A program made the position numbers and the translations under genes. A DNA stretch of 8,082 nt from Tissierellia bacterium (GTDB lineage Bacteria > Bacillota_A > Clostridia > Tissierellales > Peptoniphilaceae): contig JAAYEN010000249.1 of the NCBI GenBank assembly GCA_012728775.1, positions 1 through 8,082 on the forward strand, read 5' to 3'. The notes beneath the pieces were generated by a model, which saw only the letters and a list, made by a program, of their open reading frames with translations, was not told where the DNA came from and searched no databases. Shown here one piece after another: positions 1 to 5,317 of the stretch (position 1 is the first letter of the stretch; every line of letters begins with the position of its first letter).

Positions 1-10
1 GGATTCTCTA

Positions 11-856
11 TTAAAAAAGATCAGATTCGCCAAACCCCTTGCCTTTTACTTCGGTCATATTGGAAATAGATATAAAAGATTTCTTGTCGATTTCTTCTAC
101 TATAGATTTAATTTTAACCACATCGCGATTATTAGCGACGCAATAAATTACTTCTTTTTCCAAACCGGTAAAAGCACCTTTAGCGTGGAGAAGGGTTACG
201 CCTCTATGGGGGTTAACCATGATCCTTTGGGAAATTTCTTCACTTTTATCCGATATAATCATAATTTGTTTTTTAATGTCCAAACCAGTTACTATTTTAT
301 CTACAAAGATATAACCAATATACATTGAAATTAGTGTATACATTCCTTTTTCTATTCCAAAAATTATGGAAGCAATGGTTATGATAATAAAATTCATTCC
401 CATCAATACAGTGCTGATGTTCATATTTAATTCTTTTTTTGTAATAATTGCAATAATGTCTAGTCCACCTTGGCTAGTGGAATTTCTAAACATAATCCCC
501 ATTCCTATTCCATTTATTACACCGCCAAAAATTGCTGATAATAGAATATCCTCTATATAAAATTTAAAATTCAAATAATTAAAAAATAATAATAAGACAG
601 AAAGTAAATTAGCGGAAATAAAAGTATAAATCATAAAATCTTTGGACAATTTCTTAAATCCAAGAATGAATAGTGGAATGTTTATTAAAAAAATAAATAT
701 TCCAGTAGATATGCCTGTCAAATATTGCAACAAAATACTAGCGCCACCAACCCCACCGCTTAACAATTTGTGAGGAATAAAAAAATATGTTATGGCAAAG
801 GCGCACAAAAATTCACCTATAATTATTGCTATTATTTTATTAAAATTTCTTTTCAA
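11..856 (-). CDS. YitT-family membrane protein with C-terminal DUF2179 domain
   Basis: 281-residue integral membrane protein of the YitT/DUF161 family; transported substrate or exact role is not known. The first ~190 residues hold about six hydrophobic segments (roughly 8-28, 50-70, 73-95, 103-125, 150-168, 172-190). A family-typical STSQGGLDI stretch at 126-134 sits between the fourth and fifth. The soluble tail (~220-276, HRGVTLLHAKGAFTG then EVIYCV and a V-x-x-IK pattern) matches DUF2179, a small ligand-binding-like domain. The length is normal for the family and the gene looks intact. The start is a TTG codon at 856-854, chosen because GAGGTG (plus-strand 862-867) lies 5 nt upstream and the next Met would cut into the first membrane helix. 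It is divergent from the ECF S-component gene and has its own promoter. No functional link to the B12 genes is evident. Family call is firm; function is open. Confidence 0.93.
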   Translation of the reverse strand: MKRNFNKIIAIIIGEFLCAFAITYFFIPHKLLSGGVGGASILLQYLTGISTGIFIFLINIPLFILGFKKLSKDFMIYTFISANLLSVLLLFFNYLNFKFYIEDILLSAIFGGVINGIGMGIMFRNSTSQGGLDIIAIITKKELNMNISTVLMGMNFIIITIASIIFGIEKGMYTLISMYIGYIFVDKIVTGLDIKKQIMIISDKSEEISQRIMVNPHRGVTLLHAKGAFTGLEKEVIYCVANNRDVVKIKSIVEEIDKKSFISISNMTEVKGKGFGESDLF

Positions 857-888
857 CTATTCACCTCTATAGTAAATATAATAATTGG

Positions 889-917
889 ATAATATCATAA
901 AGAAACAAACATTTCAA
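889..917 (-). promoter_or_regulatory. Promoter for the YitT-family gene
   Basis: Read on the minus strand, TTGAAA (plus 912-917) is followed by a 17-nt spacer and TATTAT (plus 889-894). TG stands one base before the -10, so it is also an extended -10. It lies about 33 nt upstream of the TTG start and its ribosome site. The spacer and the -35 overlap almost all of the left copy of the 18-bp direct repeat, so a protein bound there would be expected to block this promoter. Seen by consensus match only. Confidence 0.6.
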
Positions 918-946
918 TAATAAATTAAAAAGAAACAAACATTTCA
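899..946. repeat. Two 18-bp direct repeats with 30-bp period, possible operators
   Basis: The sequence AAAGAAACAAACATTTCA occurs at 899-916 and again at 929-946, exact in both copies and spaced by 30 bp start to start (nearly three helical turns). Each copy has GAAA and TTTC ends around a CAAACA centre, so each is also a short inverted repeat. The left copy covers the spacer and most of the -35 of the divergent YitT promoter. The right copy lies between the two divergent genes, 86 bp before the S-component start. I do not recognise the motif as the site of a known regulator; the operator role is inferred from position and exact spacing. Confidence 0.6.
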
Positions 947-1031
947 TAAATTGGTTCTAAATTAATTGCATACAATAAATATATATGTTATTTTATTGGA
1001 AATAATAATAATTCAACTAGGAGAAATAATA

Positions 1032-1937
1032 ATGAAAGAAACAGTATCCGCTAGAACAAAAATATCTGCATTTATAATACTGATACTGATTCCCATCACA
1101 TTATATTTAGGGATAAAATATCTTGGAGATAGGAAATACATGTTTATATCCATGCTTATTATCTTACAAGTAATGCTGCCATTTTTTATGATTTTTGAGG
1201 AAAGACTTCCTAAAACTAGAGAAATGATGCTGATTGCAGTTCTCACAGCTATAGGAGCAAGTGGAAGGATGGCATTTTTTTGGATACCACAGTTCAAGCC
1301 CATGGTTGCAGTTGCAATTATTAGTGGAATAGCTTTGGGAGCTGAAACTGGATTTTTAGTAGGTGCTCTCATTGCGTTTACATCAAATTTCTTTTATGGT
1401 CAGGGACCATGGACACCGTGGCAGATGTTCGCCACAGGCATAATTGGTTTTCTTTCAGGATTATTATTCAATTACTTACAAGAAAATAAGAATAAGCTTG
1501 TATTAAAATCTATAATTTTTGTTATTTCGATAGGAATTATTTTTGCGTTTATATATTGGATTGTTAGCACTGTTTCCTCAGGAACTTTTAAAAATACAGA
1601 AGTATGGGGATTATGGCAAATAATATTGTTAGGAATAATAATCATCTTAACAACAAAAATTTTTAAGATTGCCAAGAAAAGTTCTAATAAACTAATTTTA
1701 GGTACATACGGTTTTATTGTGACATTTATTGTTTATGGGGGAATTATGGATCCAGCATCAGTAATTATGTTTAGTGCAACAGTAAATAAAAAAGCGATAT
1801 TAGCCGCTTACATTTCAGGTATCCCTTTCAATTTAGTGCACGGTATAGCAAGTTTTGTGTTTTTATATTTTTTTGGAGATATATTATTAGAAAAAATTGA
1901 TAGAATAAAAGTTAAATATGGACTGATAGAAGAATAG
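1032..1937 (+). CDS. ECF transporter S component, probably for cobalamin
   Basis: Substrate-binding membrane subunit of an energy-coupling-factor importer, 301 residues from the chosen start. It is almost wholly hydrophobic, with about eight to nine membrane segments (for example 12-30, 36-56, 64-80, 90-115, 127-146, 159-178, 194-212, 222-240, 262-282). Motifs typical of this branch of S components are GQGPWTPWQMF at 123-133 and PFNLVHG at 265-271. The start is ATG 1032: AGGAGA (1019-1024) lies 7 nt upstream. An in-frame ATG at 966 has no ribosome site and would add a poorly placed 22-residue extension. The matching EcfT and ATPase genes follow after a cobalamin riboswitch, which is the main reason to suggest B12 as substrate. 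This gene lies upstream of that riboswitch and its promoter, so it is not under its cis control. The weak TACAAT at 971-976 is its only promoter hint. Family call is strong; substrate is inferred. Confidence 0.88.
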   Translation: MKETVSARTKISAFIILILIPITLYLGIKYLGDRKYMFISMLIILQVMLPFFMIFEERLPKTREMMLIAVLTAIGASGRMAFFWIPQFKPMVAVAIISGIALGAETGFLVGALIAFTSNFFYGQGPWTPWQMFATGIIGFLSGLLFNYLQENKNKLVLKSIIFVISIGIIFAFIYWIVSTVSSGTFKNTEVWGLWQIILLGIIIILTTKIFKIAKKSSNKLILGTYGFIVTFIVYGGIMDPASVIMFSATVNKKAILAAYISGIPFNLVHGIASFVFLYFFGDILLEKIDRIKVKYGLIEE

Positions 1938-2217
1938 AATCATTATGTAATTAAAAAACAATTTGTACAATCTATTTTCAGATTAGTAAAAGCTTTTCTT
2001 AATTAGAATTTTTATAGATGTTAAAAAGTTTTGGAAAAACCATAAAAGTAATAGAAAAATTTGAAAAATTCACTTCATTATTAGTAAAGAGAATCATAGT
2101 TTTAAAACCATATAAATACTTGTTTTTATAACTCAAAGCCTTAGAAAATGAATAGAAGGGAACAATAAGGCAAACATTTAAATTTGAAAAATTTACTTCA
2201 AAAAACATAGAAAAATT
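1938..2217. other. A+T-rich intergenic stretch without a convincing gene
   Basis: No plausible gene on the plus strand and no clear intrinsic terminator for the S-component gene could be found. The stretch contains a self-complementary AAAAGCTTTT near 1990, a 20-bp direct repeat pair 123 bp apart, and an inverted repeat GCCTTA (2138-2143) / TAAGGC (2166-2171) with a 22-nt loop. A 69-codon minus-strand open frame (1999-2208) covers the repeats but has no ribosome site that I can support. The region may be a decayed sequence or a copy of a dispersed repeat. Confidence 0.5.
2058..2200. repeat. 20-bp direct repeat pair spaced 123 bp apart
   Basis: AATTTGAAAAATTCACTTCA at 2058-2077 recurs at 2181-2200 with one change (C to T), 19 of 20 identical. 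The 123-bp distance is 41 codons exactly, so the minus-strand open frame shows EVNFSN twice, 41 residues apart, each followed by a similar hydrophobic run. The 13-nt core AATTTGAAAAATT occurs a third time at 2439-2451 within the riboswitch expression platform. The core is itself a small hairpin (AATTT/AAATT), and in A+T-rich DNA chance is not excluded. Confidence 0.5.
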
Positions 2218-2245
2218 TTGACTTTTTAGTATAATATGCTATAAT
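2218..2245 (+). promoter_or_regulatory. Strong extended -10 promoter for the riboswitch-ecf operon
   Basis: TTGACT (2218-2223), a 16-nt spacer, and TATAAT (2240-2245) preceded by TGc, a perfect extended -10. Transcription would begin near 2252, about 20 nt before the first base of the riboswitch P1 stem, which is the expected arrangement. A second TATAAT at 2230-2235 is only 6 nt from the -35 and is not usable with it. Confidence 0.75.
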
Positions 2246-2272
2246 TAAATTAGTATATTAAAATTGAATAGA

Positions 2273-2438
2273 AATTATTTAGGTAAAGTTATTTAACTTT
2301 TTAAAAGGGAATTCGGTTAAAATCCGAAACAGTCTTACCTCTACTGTAAGTGACGACGAATAGGCGAAAACCATTGCTATATAGCGAGAAGGAGCCTAGG
2401 AGATTGACTCACAAGTCAGGATATCTGCCTAAGTAATT
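2273..2438 (+). ncRNA. Cobalamin riboswitch (aptamer)
   Basis: Matches the cobalamin riboswitch consensus (B12 element) across its length. P1 is formed by 2273-2283 with 2428-2438, 11 pairs including one G-U. The conserved AAAAGGGAA leads at 2303-2311. P4 is TTCGG/CCGAA, and P5 is CAGT/ACTG around a TTACCT-containing loop, followed by the family-typical ACTGTAA. GCCTAGGAGA and the GACT/AGTC hairpin precede the B12 box AGTCAGGATATCTGCC (2414-2429). It senses adenosylcobalamin or a relative in known members and normally lowers expression when ligand is present. Downstream genes encode an ECF importer and surface proteins, which fits corrinoid uptake. Identification is by conserved core; the ligand preference within the cobalamin class is not readable from sequence alone. 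Confidence 0.93.
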
Positions 2439-2481
2439 AATTTGAAAAATTCTTAGGTGGAGAATTTGTATTTTACTCCAT
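2428..2481 (+). promoter_or_regulatory. Riboswitch expression platform: competing hairpins
   Basis: Several mutually exclusive pairings can be drawn. The 3' half of P1 (CCTAAG, 2428-2433, plus AATT 2435-2438) can instead pair with AATTCTTAGG (2448-2457), with one bulged T. AGGTGG (2455-2460) can pair with TTACCT in the P5 loop (2335-2340), with two G-U pairs, as a candidate kissing interaction. GTGGAG (2457-2462) can pair with CTCCAT (2476-2481), the 5' half of the terminator, making a weak antiterminator. If ligand promotes the kissing pair, the antiterminator is lost and the terminator forms, giving OFF control. This folding scheme is drawn by hand and is inference. Confidence 0.5.
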
Positions 2482-2502
2482 ACTTAGAATATGGAGTTTT
2501 TT
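2475..2502 (+). terminator. Riboswitch-controlled intrinsic terminator that also hides the ecfT ribosome site
   Basis: ACTCCATA (2475-2482) pairs perfectly with TATGGAGT (2490-2497) around a 7-nt loop and runs into six T (2497-2502). It sits 37 nt after the aptamer and directly before ecfT. The GGAG at 2493-2496 in the 3' arm is also the only Shine-Dalgarno for the ATG at 2506, 9 nt away. The same hairpin would thus both end transcription and block translation of transcripts that pass it. Confidence 0.8.
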
Positions 2503-2505
2503 ATT

Positions 2506-3420
2506 ATGGAAAGTAAATACTATGTAGATTATTTTAAAGACTTTCATCCCCTTGTTAATTTCAGCTATTATCTGTCAGTAATAGCCATTAGTTTCATTAC
2601 TAATAATATATACCTACAAGGGATATTGTTTTTTTCAGCTATTTTTTATCATCTATATCTAAAAGGATTAAAATCATCCATAAAAACGATTAGAGTAATG
2701 CTTATCTCCATGGTGTTGATTATTATAGTCAATCCTTTAGTCAATCACCAAGGAGTAACTATATTAGGATATATATGGGACGGAAATCCCATAACTCTTG
2801 AGTCAATACTTTATGGAGTCAGCGCAGCTACAATGCTAATAACCGTAATCATATGGTTCAATACATACAACGAAATAATAACCAGCGACAAATTTATATA
2901 TCTATTTGGAAGAATTATACCAAAAGCATCACTTATATTTTCTATGGTATTGAGATTTGTTCCATTATATAAAGAAGAAATAGTTGCCATAGAAAAGGCC
3001 CAAAGAACTCTAGGAAAGGGAGTTAAAAATAAAAAGCTAATCACTAAGATAAAACACTCCCTAAATATTTTATCAATTTTTGTAACATGGGCTTTGGAAA
3101 GCTCTATAGAAACAGCTGATTCTATGAAAGCAAGAGGATATGGGCTTAGAGGTAGAACAGCATTTTCAAACTTTAGAATAACTAAAAGAGACTATATAAC
3201 TTTGGCGATAATAGGAATCTCAGACCTTCTTTTAATATTCTTATTCACAAAAGGGTCATATAAATTCACCTACTATCCTATGATAAAGCTAGCAAAGCTA
3301 AATACGATTTCAATAGTAGGATTACTTGCAACATTTATTTTGTGCAATATTCCTATGATTATAAACATAAGTGAAGAAATAAAATGGAACAAACGAAGGG
3401 TAATCAATGCATTCGAATAA
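2506..3420 (+). CDS. ecfT: EcfT (CbiQ-family) membrane coupling subunit of ECF transporter
   Basis: 304-residue transmembrane coupling protein that links the S component to the ATPases in an ECF importer. Hydrophobic segments lie near 20-50, 62-80, 100-120, 232-248 and 266-287. The cytoplasmic coupling region 160-215 carries the two family motifs: AQRTLG at 165-170 (a departure from the usual AxRxRG) and MKARGYG at 207-213, containing the diagnostic Ala-Arg-Gly. The length is ordinary for EcfT. ATG 2506 is preferred over the in-frame ATG at 2491, because 2491 lies inside the terminator stem with no ribosome site, while GGAG at 2493-2496 is 9 nt before 2506. The gene follows the cobalamin riboswitch directly and overlaps the next gene by 14 nt, indicating tight co-translation. 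It should serve the S component encoded at 1032-1937, though a shared (group II-like) module serving other S proteins is possible. Confidence 0.93.
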   Translation: MESKYYVDYFKDFHPLVNFSYYLSVIAISFITNNIYLQGILFFSAIFYHLYLKGLKSSIKTIRVMLISMVLIIIVNPLVNHQGVTILGYIWDGNPITLESILYGVSAATMLITVIIWFNTYNEIITSDKFIYLFGRIIPKASLIFSMVLRFVPLYKEEIVAIEKAQRTLGKGVKNKKLITKIKHSLNILSIFVTWALESSIETADSMKARGYGLRGRTAFSNFRITKRDYITLAIIGISDLLLIFLFTKGSYKFTYYPMIKLAKLNTISIVGLLATFILCNIPMIINISEEIKWNKRRVINAFE

Positions 3421-5089
3421 ATTAATAGAAATAAAAAACTATACTTTTCAATATCCTACAACCGAAAAACCAACGTTAAAAAATATAGACCTATCCATAT
3501 TTGAAGGAGAATTCGCCCTATTATGTGGAATTTCAGGATCAGGAAAAACGACACTCCTTAGACAAATAAAGCCCAGCTTATCACCCCATGGAAAAGTGCA
3601 TGGGACGATAAGCTATAGAGGAGAGGATATAAAAACGATTTCTCAAAGAGAAGAAGCACAAAAAATAGGGTTCGTACAACAAAAACCCCAAAATCAAGTC
3701 GTAACAGATAAAGTTTGGCATGAACTGGCATTTGGACTAGAATCCCTAGGATATAAAAACAATGTCATAAGGCAAAGAGTAGGAGAAATGGCCAGCTTTT
3801 TCGGAATAGAAGAATGGTTTTATAAAAAAGTTACAGAACTAAGTGGAGGACAACTGCAAATACTTAACCTAGCATCAGTTATGGCGATGCACCCGGAAGT
3901 ATTAGTTTTAGATGAACCCACTAGCCAACTAGATCCCATAGCTGCAGGAAAATTTATAAATTTACTTAGAAGAATTAACACAGAATTAGGAGTAACTGTA
4001 GTTCTAAGTGAACACAGATTGGGCGAAGCTTTACCAATTTCAGATAGAATTATGATTCTTAATGAAGGAGAAACGAAGTACCAAGGTTCACCAAGAAAAT
4101 TAGACAACTATTTCAACCATTCAAAAGATGAGATGATATATTCAATGCCTATTCCCATGAGAATATGCAATGAATTAGAGATAAAATCCACATGGCCTAT
4201 CAATATAAACGAAGGCAGACAATTTATAAATGAATACACAAAAGATAAAATAATAAATAAAACCTCAAAGGAATACAATAAAGAAGAATTAGAAAAAACT
4301 AAAATATCTATAAAAGAAGTATTTTTCAGATATGAAAAATCATCCCAAGACGTTTTAAAGACCATAGATTTAGAGATAAAAGAAGGAGAAATCTACACCT
4401 TATTAGGAGGCAATGGAGCAGGAAAAACCACCCTACTAAAACTTATAAGCAAATTAGAAACAGCAACAAGAGGAAAAATCCTCATAGATAATACTAACGT
4501 CAATAAAATAAAAGATGAAGAGTTTTATGGAAAAAAGATAGCTATGTTACCCCAAAATCCCCAACAACTTTTTCTAAAGAAGAAAGTAATCGAGGATTTG
4601 GAAGATATGATACCAAAGGAATTAAAAAACACTACAAAGGGAAAAGAAATCCTAATGGATATAGCAGAGAAAATGGACTTATTAAAAGTACTAGAAACTC
4701 ATCCCTTTGACTTGAGTGGAGGTGAACAACAGAGATTAGCATTAGGGAAACTACTGATTCAAGAACCAGAAATCATCCTAATGGATGAACCGACCAAAGG
4801 AATGGATGGATTATTTAAAAAAGTTTTTATAGAGATTTTGCAAAAAATAAAATCGAAAAATAAAACCATAGTAATTGTATCCCATGATGTGGAGTTTTGT
4901 GGAGAAGTGGCGGATAGATGTGCTCTATTATTCAAAGGAGAAATAATAAACGAAGCAAAAAAAAGAGATTTTTTTTCAGGAAATTATTTTTATACAACAG
5001 GTTCTAACAAAATGCTACGAGATGTAGACAACAACATCATAACCGTAGGAGAAGCAGTAGAGTTATTAAAAAAAGAGGTGGAAAGATGA
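3407..5089 (+). CDS. Fused double ATPase (EcfA-EcfA') of ECF transporter
   Basis: 560-residue protein with two complete ABC ATPase domains that power the importer from the cytoplasmic side. First domain (~5-235): Walker A GISGSGKTT at 41-49, Q-loop Gln 91, signature LSGGQ 145-149, Walker B VLVLDEP 165-171 and switch His 203. Second domain (~299-525): Walker A GGNGAGKTT 334-342, Q-loop PQNPQ 382-386, signature LSGGE 436-440, Walker B IILMDEP 456-462 and His 493. All catalytic residues are present in both halves, so both sites look active. A charged linker of about 60 residues (237-298) joins them; many ECF systems instead use two separate genes, though fused forms are known. ATG 3407 lies inside the end of ecfT (14-nt overlap) with GAAGGG at 3395-3400 as ribosome site. 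The stop overlaps the next start as ATGA. No sign of truncation. Confidence 0.95.
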   Translation: MHSNKLIEIKNYTFQYPTTEKPTLKNIDLSIFEGEFALLCGISGSGKTTLLRQIKPSLSPHGKVHGTISYRGEDIKTISQREEAQKIGFVQQKPQNQVVTDKVWHELAFGLESLGYKNNVIRQRVGEMASFFGIEEWFYKKVTELSGGQLQILNLASVMAMHPEVLVLDEPTSQLDPIAAGKFINLLRRINTELGVTVVLSEHRLGEALPISDRIMILNEGETKYQGSPRKLDNYFNHSKDEMIYSMPIPMRICNELEIKSTWPININEGRQFINEYTKDKIINKTSKEYNKEELEKTKISIKEVFFRYEKSSQDVLKTIDLEIKEGEIYTLLGGNGAGKTTLLKLISKLETATRGKILIDNTNVNKIKDEEFYGKKIAMLPQNPQQLFLKKKVIEDLEDMIPKELKNTTKGKEILMDIAEKMDLLKVLETHPFDLSGGEQQRLALGKLLIQEPEIILMDEPTKGMDGLFKKVFIEILQKIKSKNKTIVIVSHDVEFCGEVADRCALLFKGEIINEAKKRDFFSGNYFYTTGSNKMLRDVDNNIITVGEAVELLKKEVER

Positions 5090-5238
5090 AAGGAAAGGAA
5101 GAAACGACAACTCTCACCGAAAAAGAATTAAAACTCATAGAGTTAATTCGAGAAATAAAATTTGGAGAAATAAAAATTATTATCCAAGATAGCACGCCGA
5201 TACGAATAGAAGAAGTAAGAAAATCAATTAAATTATAG
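5086..5238 (+). CDS. yezD: Small YezD-family (DUF2292) protein
   Basis: A 50-residue protein. The sequence has an acidic, helix-like first half (TLTEKELKLIELIREIKFGE) and a strand-like second half (IKIIIQDSTPIRIEEVRKSI). This matches the compact DUF2292/YezD layout, including the G-E-I-x-I-x-I-Q-D core and the closing I-x-x-V or I-E-E-V stretch. It is cytoplasmic by composition and has no signal or membrane segment. Its biochemical function is not known to me. The ATG overlaps the stop of the ATPase gene (ATGA) and GAGGTGG at 5075-5081 is a strong ribosome site, so it is surely translated with the ECF genes. A terminator-like hairpin follows 18 nt after its stop, making it the last gene of the importer part of the operon. 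Family recognition is by sequence pattern; membership of the B12 system rests only on position. Confidence 0.8.
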   Translation: MKGKEETTTLTEKELKLIELIREIKFGEIKIIIQDSTPIRIEEVRKSIKL

Positions 5239-5242
5239 CTGA

Positions 5243-5295
5243 CCAGAAAACTGGAGGCACTAGAAAAGCGAAATGCTTTTTGAGGTGCTTTTTTT
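5243..5295 (+). terminator. Intrinsic terminator or attenuator before the surface-protein genes
   Basis: A small hairpin CCAG-AAAA-CTGG (5243-5254) is followed at once by a longer imperfect one: GCACT (5257-5261), AAAAGC (5264-5269), loop, GCTTTTT (5275-5281), GGTGC (5284-5288), ending in seven T (5289-5295). This is a good rho-independent terminator for the ecf-yezD part. Only 22 nt separate it from the next start codon, and I see no room for a promoter there, so the next genes probably depend on read-through or on a promoter inside the upstream coding region. Confidence 0.7.
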
Positions 5296-5317
5296 GTGGT
5301 TTATTGCGGAGGGGAAA

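Noticed and set aside
899..946. CRISPR array
   Set aside because: Only two 18-bp copies with a 12-bp gap; repeat and spacer are too short and no cas genes are present.
945..1000. Promoter for the S-component gene
   Set aside because: TACAAT at 971-976 has no -35 at proper distance, and TTGCAT-17-TATTTT (966-994) matches consensus poorly; neither is strong enough to annotate.
966..1031. Upstream start for the S-component gene
   Set aside because: No Shine-Dalgarno before ATG 966, whereas AGGAGA is well placed before ATG 1032.
1999..2208. 69-codon minus-strand open frame as a real gene
   Set aside because: No ribosome site or promoter that I can support, low-complexity A+T-rich sequence, and the internal peptide repeat is explained by the DNA repeat.
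2491..2505. ATG 2491 as start of ecfT
   Set aside because: It lies in the terminator stem with no ribosome site upstream; GGAG at 2493-2496 serves ATG 2506.
5239..5300. Second riboswitch before the toroid gene
   Set aside because: Only two simple hairpins are present and no conserved core of a known riboswitch class can be seen in so short a leader.
5273..5317. ATG 5273 as start of the toroid protein
   Set aside because: It falls within the terminator hairpin and would add 15 residues ahead of a clear signal peptide that has its own strong ribosome site.
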